NCBI GenBank assembly: GCA_023667695.1
Contig: JAMOZY010000006.1
Coordinates: 54,853 to 118,852, forward strand
Direction: 5' to 3'
From: Clostridium sp.
GTDB lineage: Bacteria; Bacillota; Clostridia; Lachnospirales; Lachnospiraceae
DNA: 64,000 nt
Every line of letters starts with the position of its first letter. The first letter of the stretch is position 1. The translations under genes and the position numbers were made by a program. The notes beneath the pieces are model-generated. The model made no database searches and was not told where the DNA came from. It saw only the letters and a list, made by a program, of their open reading frames with translations. This document shows positions 52,847 to 61,200 of the stretch, piece after piece.

Positions 52847-54832
52847 ATGAGTGAGAGAGAATTGGATATGAAGGAAGCATTGGAACAGAACGAGTCAAAA
52901 GAAGAAATAAAGGAAGAAACAAAGGAAGAAACAGAACCAGAGAAAGTCCAGGTAGAAGAGGATGAACCGGAATCGAAGGCCACCCCGACAGAAGAGAAGA
53001 AGCCGGAGGAAGAAAAAGAGCCGGAAGTAATCCCGGCAGAAGAGAGGAAGCCGGAGGAGGAAAAAGAGCCGGAAACAGCCCCGGCAGAAGAGTGCAAACC
53101 GGAGGAGGAACCGGAGGTAGTCCGGATAGAAGAGGATAAGACGGAGAAAATCCAGGAATCAAAGGAAGCACAGGAAGCGGCAACGATGGAATTAACCGCC
53201 GAGCCATATGTTATTCCCAAAGCAGCTTTTAAAATGCCTGCATGGGCAAAGACCTGCATCATTACAGTAGCAGTGCTGCTTCTGCTATATGGAGCCGGCA
53301 GTTTATTCTTTTCCAGTCATTTTATGTGGAATTCCAGCCTGAATGGGGTGGATGTTTCCCTGCTGACTGCGGAACAGGCACAGGAAAAGCTGGAAGACAT
53401 GGTGGAGCAGTATGAATTGGAGATTCTGGAACGGGATGGAGAACGGGAAACCATTGCCGGAGCTGATATACAGCTAGACATCCGTTTTTTGGCAGATGTC
53501 CGGGGAGTAATGCAGCAGCAAAAAGTGTATCTCTGGTTTCTGGAATGCTTCCGTTCAAAGGCGTATGCCATGGATACCCGGATTACATATGATATCAGAA
53601 GCCTGCAGGAGCAGATACAGGGTCTGGCCTGCATGCAAAAGGGAAATATAACAGAACCGGTAGAACCCCAGATAACGCAGGTGCTGGGAGGCTTTACCGT
53701 TCAGGAAGGCATAGAAGGGAACAAGCCCCTTTCCTATGCAGTTGGCAAAAGTATTCGGACTGCTGTTTCCGGCTTGTCTGCTCAGGTTGACCTGGAGGCA
53801 GAGGGCTGTTATGCTGTATTGGAATACCAGGCAGAGGATTCGGTGGTACAGGAAGCTCTGGCAATCCTAGAAAAGCTGCAAAAGGTAGAAATCACCTATC
53901 GCTTTCCAGACACAGAAGAGACCTTGACAGGAGATGATATACTGAAATGGGTAAGAATTTCCGAGGATTATGCGGTCGAGATTGATTCGAGACAGGTAGA
54001 AGATTATGTAGAATACTTAATGGAAAACCATGAAATCCGGGGACAGACCATTGATTTTCAGACTTCGCTGAATCAATCCGTGGAGGTAACATCCTATCTG
54101 CGGAGCAGTGAAGTGGACACTGGGGAAGAGGCAGCTGAATTAGTGGCGCTTTTAGAGCAGGCGAAGGATAGCAGGCGAACGGAATTTGTCCGGGATGCTT
54201 CTGATATGGCGGCGATTGGTGATACCTACATAGAAATTAATCTGACCTCCCAGCATCTTTATTGCTACAAGGATGGAGAAATGATATTGGAAACCGATAT
54301 GGTCAGTGGAAGGCCGTCTACCGGACATGCAACTCCCCCTGGGGTCTTTACCATTCGCTATACCGCTTCTCCTGCAATTCTGGTTGGTGAGGATTATCGG
54401 ACGCCGGTTTCGTACTGGATGCCCTTTAACGGCGGCATTGGTCTGCATGATGCCACCTGGCAGTATGCATTTGGCGGCAGTCGGTATATCAGTAATGGTT
54501 CCCATGGCTGTATTAATCTTCCTTTGAATATGGCAAGGGAGATTTATAATAACTACGAAGCCGGGGATATTGTTGTTGTCTATCATCTGCCTGGTTCGGC
54601 AGCAGGAACCTCTGCTTCTTCCGTTTCTTCGGCGGCTGCTCCGGCAAGGACGACGACAGCAGAGGAAGCACCGGCTGCCTCTGAGGAAGGAGCGGCTTCT
54701 ACGGTGGAGAATCCACCACAGGCGACCGAAGCTACGGAAGAATCCACTGAAGCTGCGGAAGCGGCTGCCGAGGCTTCTTCGGAGCAAGCGGAGCCGGTAA
54801 TAGAAGAAACAATAGAAAATCAAAACCCATAA
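52847..54832 (+). CDS. L,D-transpeptidase (YkuD domain) with peptidoglycan-binding domain
   Basis: A 661-residue cell-wall enzyme that makes 3-3 or related cross-links. An acidic, proline-rich cytoplasmic tail (about 1-125) contains 16-residue repeats. A membrane segment follows (about 130-152), then PG_binding_4-like domains (about 155-440). The YkuD catalytic domain (about 460-590) has the HxxxxxSHGC signature, with His553-Gly554-Cys555 as its end. The tail is Ala/Glu/Thr-rich. The start is uncertain: the ATG at 52847 has no evident Shine-Dalgarno, and the ATG at 52868 is a possible alternative. scpA follows after 13 bp. Confidence 0.88.
   Translation: MSERELDMKEALEQNESKEEIKEETKEETEPEKVQVEEDEPESKATPTEEKKPEEEKEPEVIPAEERKPEEEKEPETAPAEECKPEEEPEVVRIEEDKTEKIQESKEAQEAATMELTAEPYVIPKAAFKMPAWAKTCIITVAVLLLLYGAGSLFFSSHFMWNSSLNGVDVSLLTAEQAQEKLEDMVEQYELEILERDGERETIAGADIQLDIRFLADVRGVMQQQKVYLWFLECFRSKAYAMDTRITYDIRSLQEQIQGLACMQKGNITEPVEPQITQVLGGFTVQEGIEGNKPLSYAVGKSIRTAVSGLSAQVDLEAEGCYAVLEYQAEDSVVQEALAILEKLQKVEITYRFPDTEETLTGDDILKWVRISEDYAVEIDSRQVEDYVEYLMENHEIRGQTIDFQTSLNQSVEVTSYLRSSEVDTGEEAAELVALLEQAKDSRRTEFVRDASDMAAIGDTYIEINLTSQHLYCYKDGEMILETDMVSGRPSTGHATPPGVFTIRYTASPAILVGEDYRTPVSYWMPFNGGIGLHDATWQYAFGGSRYISNGSHGCINLPLNMAREIYNNYEAGDIVVVYHLPGSAAGTSASSVSSAAAPARTTTAEEAPAASEEGAASTVENPPQATEATEESTEAAEAAAEASSEQAEPVIEETIENQNP
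53000..53125 (+). repeat. 48-bp tandem repeats in the transpeptidase tail
   Basis: Two full in-frame 48-bp units (53000-53047 and 53048-53095; KPEEEKEPEVIPAEER and KPEEEKEPETAPAEEC) and a partial third. Confidence 0.7.
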
Positions 54833-54845
54833 ATGGTGAATATAC

Positions 54846-55589
54846 ATGGCAATCGATGTAAAGCTTCAGGTTTTTGAAGGCCCTTTGGACCTTCTGCTGC
54901 ACCTGATTGAAAAAAACCAAGTGAATATATATGATATTCCGATTGTGACTATAACAGAGCAATACCTGCAGTATCTGGAGGAAATGCAGTCTCAGGATTT
55001 GGATGTTATGAGTGAATTCCTGGTCATGGCGGCAACCCTGATTAATATAAAGTCGAAAATGCTTCTGCCGAAGGACGAGGAAGCGGTTGAGGAAGAGGAA
55101 GACCCAAGGGCTGAGCTGGTGAGGCGTTTACTGGAATATAAGATGTATAAATATGCGGCTACGGAGTTAAAGGATATGGAGCTGGATGCTTCGTATGCAT
55201 TGTTTAAGCAGGCAACCATTCCAAAGGAGGTAGCGGAGTTCCGGGAAGAGATTGACCCGGCGGAGCTGTGTGACGGATTAACATTAAGCAGGCTGAATGA
55301 AATCTTCCGGATGGTAATGAAGAAGCAGGTGGATAAAATTGATCCCATCCGGAGTAAGTTTGGTACCATTGAGAAGGAAGAAATCAGCATTGAAGATAAA
55401 ATGGAATCCATCCGAAGCGATGTAAGGGGATTGAAGGGTATCAGCTTCCGGACCTTGTTAGAGCTTCAGGCAACAAAGATAAATATAATTGTGACCTTTA
55501 TGGCAATTCTGGAATTGATGAAGGTTGGAGCAGTTACGGTACGACAGGAAGGATTATTTGGCGATATTGTCATTGATTCTTTAGAGTAG
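54846..55589 (+). CDS. scpA: Segregation and condensation protein A
   Basis: Kleisin subunit of the SMC-ScpAB complex that loads near the origin and organises the chromosome, 247 residues. The N-terminal SMC-binding motif VFEGPLDLLLHLIEKN and the following DIPIVTITEQYLQYL are characteristic, and the C-terminus is a winged helix. The ribosome binding site is weak (GGTGA 6-10 nt before the ATG). The preceding gene ends 13 bp upstream and scpB begins 8 bp downstream, so translation may depend on coupling. Confidence 0.95.
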   Translation: MAIDVKLQVFEGPLDLLLHLIEKNQVNIYDIPIVTITEQYLQYLEEMQSQDLDVMSEFLVMAATLINIKSKMLLPKDEEAVEEEEDPRAELVRRLLEYKMYKYAATELKDMELDASYALFKQATIPKEVAEFREEIDPAELCDGLTLSRLNEIFRMVMKKQVDKIDPIRSKFGTIEKEEISIEDKMESIRSDVRGLKGISFRTLLELQATKINIIVTFMAILELMKVGAVTVRQEGLFGDIVIDSLE

Positions 55590-55597
55590 GAGAACAT

Positions 55598-56173
55598 ATG
55601 GAACAGGATATAACGAAATTAGAAGCAGCAATTGAAGCAATTCTTTTTGCCATGGGAGAAACGGTAACCACCCAGCAGCTTGCCGCTGCCTTAGAGCATG
55701 ATGTAGACACCACAAGAAAAATCGTTCATCATTTGATGGACAAGTACGACCAGGAGGAACGGGGCATCCGGATTATAGAATTAGAGGATGCCTATCAGCT
55801 TTGTACTAAGAATGAATATTATGAGGTATTATCCAAGATTGTAAATCTGCCCAAGAAGCATGTTCTAACGGATGTGCAGTTAGAAACCCTTTCCATTATT
55901 GCATATAAGCAGCCGATTACCAGAGCGGAGATTGAGTCTATCCGGGGGGTATCCTGTGTACATGCTATCAATAAGCTGGTGGAATATCACCTGATTGAAG
56001 AGGTCGGACGGCTGGATGCCCTGGGCAGACCGATATTATTCGGAACCACAGAGGATTTTCTTCGCAGCTTTGGTGTGGCATCTACGGATGAACTGCCTTT
56101 GATTACGCCGGATAAGATTGCTGATTTTGAACAGCAGGCCATTGAGGAAGCAAATGAAACCTTAAATACATAA
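55598..56173 (+). CDS. scpB: Segregation and condensation protein B
   Basis: The 191-residue partner that dimerises and bridges ScpA in the condensin complex. Two winged-helix domains are present, with LEAAIEAILFAMGE at the start and the conserved TLSIIAYKQPITRAEIESIRGV in the middle. AGGAGA lies 6 nt before the ATG. It is followed by a hairpin that overlaps the leader of the next gene. Confidence 0.95.
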   Translation: MEQDITKLEAAIEAILFAMGETVTTQQLAAALEHDVDTTRKIVHHLMDKYDQEERGIRIIELEDAYQLCTKNEYYEVLSKIVNLPKKHVLTDVQLETLSIIAYKQPITRAEIESIRGVSCVHAINKLVEYHLIEEVGRLDALGRPILFGTTEDFLRSFGVASTDELPLITPDKIADFEQQAIEEANETLNT

Positions 56174-56191
56174 AATAACGAAAATAGTAAT

Positions 56192-56241
56192 AAACACCTG
56201 TCGTCCGCGATAGAATATGATAAGCAGATTGACAGGTGTTT
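56192..56241 (+). terminator. Hairpin after scpB overlapping the next ribosome binding site
   Basis: AAACACCTGTC (56192-56202) pairs perfectly with GACAGGTGTTT (56231-56241) across a 28-nt loop. The right arm contains AGGTG (56234-56238), the only Shine-Dalgarno candidate for the ATG at 56246. Confidence 0.65.
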
Positions 56242-56245
56242 TGTT

Positions 56246-57682
56246 ATGAAACAGTGGTTCAAAAACCAGCAGGAAAATTGGAATCGGCAGGATGTATGGA
56301 AGATTTCCCTTCTTCTTGGTATGACACTGGTACTGATTACCGGCGTCTGGTATCAGAAGCAACGGTCAGCCAGTCAGACCATCCTTCAACCGAAAGAGGA
56401 AACACAGGCATCGGATACAGAAATATCGGATACAGAAATATCGGATACAGAAATATTTGATACAGAAATTTCCGATACAGAATGGTCGGAGATGCAGGAA
56501 ACAGAAACAGCAGATTTGAATGCGGCGTTATCCGAAGGACAGGAGGAAGAGCAAGTGATTCCGGTTCTGCCGGAGGTTCAACTGGAACTGAATGCAGGTG
56601 CAGCCGCTTTGCTGGATGCAGACAATAAAAGGGTATTGTATGAAAAGAATGGACGGGAGCATCGTGCCATGGCAAGTACCACCAAGATTATGACCTGTAT
56701 CCTGGCATTGGAGCTGGGGAATCCGGAGGATATAGTAAGCTTTTCCGCCAACGCAGCTGCCCAGCCGGATGTGCAGATGAATGGCTGTGAAGGAGAACAG
56801 TATTATTTAAGAGATTTATTGTATTCCCTGATGCTGGAATCCCATAATGATACGGCAGTTGCCATTGCAGAGCATATCGGCGGCTCCGTGGAAGGATTTG
56901 CGGCTTTGATGAATGAAAAAGCCCGGGAGCTGGGTGCGTACGATACGAATTTTGTGACGCCCAACGGACTGGATGCAGAGGGGCATTATACAACGGCCTG
57001 TGATTTAGGACGGATTGCCTGTTATGCCATTCAGAATCAGGAGTTTCTGGGAATCGTTCAGACTCCGGCGTATACCTTTCAGGAATTGAATGGCGGAAGA
57101 AGCGTATCACTTACAAATAAGGATGTTTTTCTGACCTCTTATGATGGCGCTATGGGCATCAAGACCGGATTTACAGGTGAAGCGGGATACTGCTTTGTGG
57201 GAGCCGCCAGACGGGAGGGAAAGACTTTAGTTTCCGTTGTTCTGGCATCCGGCTGGCCGCCCCATAAGACCTATAAGTGGGAGGATACCCGGACACTGAT
57301 GGATTATGGAATGAGCCAATATGAAATGCAGACCATACTGAATTCGGACTACCAGCTTCCGGTCATACCAGTGCGGGAGGGAAAGGAGCAGCAGGAAACC
57401 ACCCTTTATTTTGAAAAGGAAATCTCCCTGTTTATGCGGGAAGGAGAAACTGTTCAGATTGTAGAGCAGCTTCCAGCCGAGCTGGAGGCACCGGTACGAA
57501 AGGGAGAAATCGCAGGAATCATGGATGTCTGCGTCAATGGCGCATTATATGAAAGTGTAGTGGTCTATGTGGGAACGGATATTGACCGGATTGATTATCG
57601 ATATATTTTTGAAAAGGTAATCCGGCAGTATTTCCTGATTCCGGAAGGGGATGAGAAAACAGAAAAGATTAACATTGCCTAG
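56246..57682 (+). CDS. D-alanyl-D-alanine carboxypeptidase (S11), second copy
   Basis: A 478-residue penicillin-binding protein related to the one at 50346. It has an N-terminal membrane or signal segment (about residues 18-35), then an acidic spacer of about 70 residues that contains a five-fold SDTEI repeat. The catalytic domain follows, with STTK at 144-147, SHN at 199-201 and KTG at 306-308. The spacer before the enzyme domain is longer than in most DacF proteins and would hold it away from the membrane. Start and translation may be controlled by the hairpin at 56192-56241. Confidence 0.9.
   Translation: MKQWFKNQQENWNRQDVWKISLLLGMTLVLITGVWYQKQRSASQTILQPKEETQASDTEISDTEISDTEIFDTEISDTEWSEMQETETADLNAALSEGQEEEQVIPVLPEVQLELNAGAAALLDADNKRVLYEKNGREHRAMASTTKIMTCILALELGNPEDIVSFSANAAAQPDVQMNGCEGEQYYLRDLLYSLMLESHNDTAVAIAEHIGGSVEGFAALMNEKARELGAYDTNFVTPNGLDAEGHYTTACDLGRIACYAIQNQEFLGIVQTPAYTFQELNGGRSVSLTNKDVFLTSYDGAMGIKTGFTGEAGYCFVGAARREGKTLVSVVLASGWPPHKTYKWEDTRTLMDYGMSQYEMQTILNSDYQLPVIPVREGKEQQETTLYFEKEISLFMREGETVQIVEQLPAELEAPVRKGEIAGIMDVCVNGALYESVVVYVGTDIDRIDYRYIFEKVIRQYFLIPEGDEKTEKINIA
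56414..56488 (+). repeat. Five 15-bp tandem repeats in the carboxypeptidase gene
   Basis: Unit GATACAGAAATATCG; copies one and two are identical, three to five diverge. It keeps frame, so copy-number change would only alter spacer length. Confidence 0.8.
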
Positions 57683-57703
57683 ATAGACGGATTGTGTTAT
57701 AAT
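57675..57703 (+). promoter_or_regulatory. Promoter for the zinc-ribbon protein gene
   Basis: TTGCCT (57675-57680, overlapping the previous stop codon), a 17-bp spacer, TATAAT (57698-57703) with TG at 57695-57696. Confidence 0.65.
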
Positions 57704-57812
57704 CCCCTATATATTATTTTAAGAAATTCAGACAGAACAGATTATGACAGACTTTTCCGAAAAAAGAAAATGTTAAATCATAATCACAGGTTTGGATCAA
57801 GGAGGAAAAGTA

Positions 57813-58976
57813 ATGGAAGAAATCAGATGTAGCGTGTGTGGAACCGTGGTGAATCCCGGCGATACTTTTTGTCAGAATTGCGGCAGTCCGGTAGCAGCGG
57901 CAGCAGATGCAAAAACAGAAGCAGCTCCGGAACAGCAGGATACTACAGTATTATCTGGTAATCCGTTTAGTGGAAGCGCGGATGAATCGCAGACTACAAA
58001 TGCAGCCAGCGGCAGCTATCAGGCATCCGGTACATATCAGCAGCCGTCATCCGGAATGGATGCTGCGGGTGCCCAGGGAACCTATGGTACCTACAACACG
58101 ACTTACAATGTAAACAATTATAACCAGCCGGCAACCCAGCCGCAGAGTAAAGGGCTTGGTATTGCAGGCTTGATTCTTAGTATTATTGGTCTGCTTACCT
58201 CTTGCTGTTATGGCGGATTATTGTTCGGACTGATTGGTTTAATCTTATCCATCGTATATCTGGTTAAGAAGGGAAGCAAGGGACTTGGTATCTCCGGTAC
58301 CATTATCGGTGCGATTAGCTTGTTGACCAGTCTGGTTCTGTTGATTATGTTAATTGCAACCGGCAGCTCTGTTATGGATGAAATGCAGGAGATAAATGAC
58401 CAGTATTCTTCCGGCTCTGGTAATGACTATAATTATGATTATGATTATGACACTGACTATGATGATGATTACAATTATGGAAGTTCGAATGTATCCGGCA
58501 CGAATCAGATTATGATTAATGGCAGTGACTTGTATACTTTGCCGGCATCCTTAAGTTCTTTAGGATTTACGGTTAATGCAGAGCAGAGTGGTGACAAGAT
58601 TACTGAAATCCAGGAAAATGGCTTGTATTCTGGAGACTATGAATTTGTTGTACTGGATAGCGACAAGGGCTATAGTGTCTGGGGCTTTATCGAAAATACA
58701 GGTTCCGATACAGTGTATTCCTTAGATGAATTGGAGGTAACGGGTATTAATGTAGATAATTACTCCAGTGCCTGCACCGCATACTCTGCCGAGGTATATG
58801 GTGGTGTCACCTTGAATATGAGCCGTTCAGATGTTGAAGCTCTGATTGGAACGGAAGATATGATAGATGGTAATGATATGGCAGTTTATGAAAGTGCTTC
58901 CGGAAATGAAGTCCTTCGTTTGGAATATGACGACTATGATTATGTCTGCGGTATTGATATTACGATATATAAGTAA
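57813..58976 (+). CDS. Zinc-ribbon membrane protein
   Basis: A 387-residue protein with an N-terminal zinc ribbon (CSVC at 6-9, CQNC at 20-23), a Gln/Ala/Ser/Thr/Tyr-rich linker, and a DUF4190-like hydrophobic pair (about residues 115-185; GIAGLILSIIGLL ... GLGISGTIIGAISL). A Tyr/Asp-rich repeat (YNYDYDYDTDYDDDYNYG) and a beta-rich extracytoplasmic domain of about 155 residues follow. No enzyme family was recognised. The ATG at 57813 has AAGGAGG 6 nt upstream. Confidence 0.75.
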   Translation: MEEIRCSVCGTVVNPGDTFCQNCGSPVAAAADAKTEAAPEQQDTTVLSGNPFSGSADESQTTNAASGSYQASGTYQQPSSGMDAAGAQGTYGTYNTTYNVNNYNQPATQPQSKGLGIAGLILSIIGLLTSCCYGGLLFGLIGLILSIVYLVKKGSKGLGISGTIIGAISLLTSLVLLIMLIATGSSVMDEMQEINDQYSSGSGNDYNYDYDYDTDYDDDYNYGSSNVSGTNQIMINGSDLYTLPASLSSLGFTVNAEQSGDKITEIQENGLYSGDYEFVVLDSDKGYSVWGFIENTGSDTVYSLDELEVTGINVDNYSSACTAYSAEVYGGVTLNMSRSDVEALIGTEDMIDGNDMAVYESASGNEVLRLEYDDYDYVCGIDITIYK

Positions 58977-59007
58977 TAACTGACCGGAAGTATAAGACAA
59001 TTTTTTC

Positions 59008-59036
59008 TTGCAAATGAAATCATACTATGGTATTAT
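59008..59036 (+). promoter_or_regulatory. Promoter of the rimP-nusA-infB operon
   Basis: TTGCAA (59008-59013), a 17-bp spacer and TATTAT (59031-59036), about 140 bp before rimP. Confidence 0.55.
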
Positions 59037-59063
59037 AAACAAAGCTTGATACTATTTTAACTG

Positions 59064-59089
59064 TAAGAGTGGACGTGAGTCCACTCTTA
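59064..59089 (+). terminator. Perfect hairpin with GTGA loop in the rimP leader
   Basis: TAAGAGTGGAC (59064-59074) pairs perfectly with GTCCACTCTTA (59079-59089) around a GNRA-type GTGA tetraloop, followed by TCTTATG. It may end the upstream transcript or attenuate the rimP operon, since it lies downstream of the promoter at 59008. Confidence 0.6.
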
Positions 59090-59178
59090 TCTTATGTTAC
59101 CTTGCATCGGAGGGGAGCTGTTGGCGGCAGGTTCAGAAGCTGTGAGGATTTCATATCAGCAGAAAGGAGTTTCTTATT

Positions 59179-59640
59179 TTGAAACGAGCAGAAGTAGAAC
59201 AGCGTTGTGAAGCACTGGTGCAGCCGATTTTAGACGCACAGGGCTTTGAACTTTGGGATGTAGAGTACGGAAAGGAAGGAAGTAATTATTATTTGCGTGT
59301 TTATGCAGATAAAGAGGGTGGTATTACCATTGATGACTGTGTGACAATCAGCCGGGCGTTAGAAGAAAAGCTGGATGAGGAGGACTTTATTTCAGAGGCC
59401 TATATATTGGAGGTCAGTTCCCCGGGCTTGGGAAGACCGCTGAAGCGGGAACGGGATTTTGCCAGGAGCATTGGTGCGGCAGTGGATGTGAAGCTGTATC
59501 AGGCAGTGAATCAGCAGAAGGAGTTTACCGGAATTCTCAAGGCATATGATGAGAAAAAGGTTATTTTGGACTTGGAAGATACAGAAATGGAAATTCAACG
59601 AAATGAAATTGCATTGATTCGGTTAGCATTTGATTTTTAG
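59179..59640 (+). CDS. rimP: Ribosome maturation factor RimP
   Basis: A 153-residue protein required for late 30S subunit maturation. It has the two-domain RimP form, with the family signature YILEVSSPGLGRPLKRERDF and an N-terminal GFELWDVEYGKEGSNYYLRVY. The start is a TTG at 59179, supported by AAAGGAG 9 nt upstream and the absence of a suitable ATG. It opens the operon with nusA, rnpM, ylxQ and infB, the classic order in Firmicutes. Confidence 0.93.
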   Translation: MKRAEVEQRCEALVQPILDAQGFELWDVEYGKEGSNYYLRVYADKEGGITIDDCVTISRALEEKLDEEDFISEAYILEVSSPGLGRPLKRERDFARSIGAAVDVKLYQAVNQQKEFTGILKAYDEKKVILDLEDTEMEIQRNEIALIRLAFDF

Positions 59641-59767
59641 TCAACAACCCCGCAACAAGCAGTTGGGCATCATATTTAAAATGCCCCAAGAGGCGGGGGG
59701 ATGTTGACCCTCGCAACAGTCGCCAAATGTCTGCAAGCAGCCACTTGGCTCGTTGCTCGCGGGAATA
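59641..59767 (-). repeat. Interspersed repeat, copy C (inside the rimP-nusA gap)
   Basis: The complement of 59750-59767 matches the first 18 nt of copy A's conserved part with one difference. The similarity continues more loosely (GCTTGCA, ATTTG and GACT blocks) to 59718. The rest of the element (59641-59717) is structured: CCCCGC pairs with GCGGGG, and GGGCAT with ATGCCC. It fills almost the entire gap between rimP and the nusA ribosome binding site. Confidence 0.6.
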
Positions 59768-59787
59768 AATAGTAGGAGGATAAAAAA

Positions 59788-60897
59788 ATGTCAGAAATCA
59801 TGGATGCACTTGTTCAGATTGAGAAGGAAAAAGGAATCGATAGGGAAATATTAATGGAGACCATTGAAAAAGCGATTATCGATGCTTACAAGAAAGACAA
59901 GGACAGTGAAGTGAATATGCAGGTGGTGATGGATCGGGATACTGGTGCCTTTACTGCCTTTGTGGAGCGGGAGGTTGTTGAAGCGGTAGAGAATTCTGCA
60001 ACACAGATTAGTCTGGAGGATGCCAAGCTGCATGATATGCGGTATGAGATTGGGGATGTAGTAAAGGTAGAAGTGCAGCCCAAGAACTTTGGCCGTATTT
60101 CAGCTCAGAATGCCAGAAATGTTATTGTACAGAAAATCAAGGAAGAGGAACGGAAGTCAATTTTTAATCATTTTCAATGCAAGGAAAAGGATGTGGTCAC
60201 CGGTGTGGTACAGCGTTATATAGGAAGAAATGTATGTATCAGCTTAGATGATAAAACCGATGCTATTCTGACAGAAAATGAGCAGATTCCAGGGGAGGTA
60301 TTCCATCCTACTGACCGGGTAAAGTTATATATCATTGAAGTAAAGGCAAGTAACAAGGGACCGAAGATACTGGTTTCCAGAACTCATCCGGAGCTGGTAA
60401 AGCGGTTATTTGAAAAGGAAGTAACAGAGGTTGCAGATGGAACCGTGGAGATTAAGAACATTTCCAGAGAAGCCGGTTCCCGTTCCAAGATTGCCGTATG
60501 GTCCAATGATTCCAATGTGGACCCGGTTGGGGCCTGTGTCGGACTGAACGGTGCCAGAGTTAATGCCATTGTCAGTGACCTGCGGGGCGAGAAAATCGAT
60601 ATCATCAACTGGAATGAGAATCCTGCCATTTTTATCAAGAATGCGTTAAGTCCTTCCAGTGTCGTTGCGGTTACGGTGGATATTGATGAGAAAAGCGCAA
60701 AGGTGGTAGTACCGGATAATCAGTTGTCTCTTGCCATCGGTAAGGAAGGACAGAATGCAAGACTGGCTGCCCGGCTGACCGGATATAAGATTGACATTAA
60801 GAGTGAATCTCAGGTGGAAGAACTGGAAGAATTGGAAGAGATAGATGAGATAGATGAAATGGAAGAAATGGAAGAATACGAGGAATCCGAAGAATAA
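59788..60897 (+). CDS. nusA: Transcription elongation/termination factor NusA
   Basis: RNA polymerase-binding factor of 369 residues that affects pausing, termination and antitermination. Domains in order: N-terminal RNAP-binding (1-125), S1 (about 135-200, CKEKDVVTGVVQRYIGRNV), then two KH domains (EAGSRSKIAVWSNDSNVDPVGACVGLNG and SLAIGKEGQNARLAARLTGYKIDI). It ends in an acidic tail of Glu/Asp/Met repeats. The E. coli AR1-AR2 repeats are absent, as is normal in Firmicutes. GTAGGAGGA precedes the ATG by about 8 nt. Confidence 0.96.
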   Translation: MSEIMDALVQIEKEKGIDREILMETIEKAIIDAYKKDKDSEVNMQVVMDRDTGAFTAFVEREVVEAVENSATQISLEDAKLHDMRYEIGDVVKVEVQPKNFGRISAQNARNVIVQKIKEEERKSIFNHFQCKEKDVVTGVVQRYIGRNVCISLDDKTDAILTENEQIPGEVFHPTDRVKLYIIEVKASNKGPKILVSRTHPELVKRLFEKEVTEVADGTVEIKNISREAGSRSKIAVWSNDSNVDPVGACVGLNGARVNAIVSDLRGEKIDIINWNENPAIFIKNALSPSSVVAVTVDIDEKSAKVVVPDNQLSLAIGKEGQNARLAARLTGYKIDIKSESQVEELEELEEIDEIDEMEEMEEYEESEE

Positions 60898-60927
60898 TAA
60901 AATGGAAATCAGTTAGGAAGTGAGCGC

Positions 60928-61200
60928 GTGGCAAAGAAAACTCCGTTGAGACAGTGCATTGGCTGTGGACAGCCAATGGAAAAAAAGAATATGATTCGTG
61001 TGATTCGAAATCCGGAAGGCGGAATCGAACTGGATTCTACCGGAAAGAAAAATGGAAGAGGTGCGTACCTGTGTCTTTCACAGGAATGTCTGGCAAAGGC
61101 AGAGAAGTCAAAGGGACTGGAACGCTCCTTCAAAATGTCTGTACCCAAGGAGATATATCAGCAGTTAAGTGAGGAGTTGAGTAAGCTTGAAACCAGATAG
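60928..61200 (+). CDS. rnpM: YlxR / RNase P modulator RnpM
   Basis: A 90-residue RNA-binding protein of the YlxR family; B. subtilis YlxR has been renamed RnpM for its binding to RNase P RNA. It shows the RQCIGCGQPMEKKNMIRVIR opening and the GRGAYLC motif. A GTG start at 60928 has AGGAAG 7 nt upstream. Its 3' end overlaps ylxQ by 14 bp. Confidence 0.92.
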   Translation: MAKKTPLRQCIGCGQPMEKKNMIRVIRNPEGGIELDSTGKKNGRGAYLCLSQECLAKAEKSKGLERSFKMSVPKEIYQQLSEELSKLETR

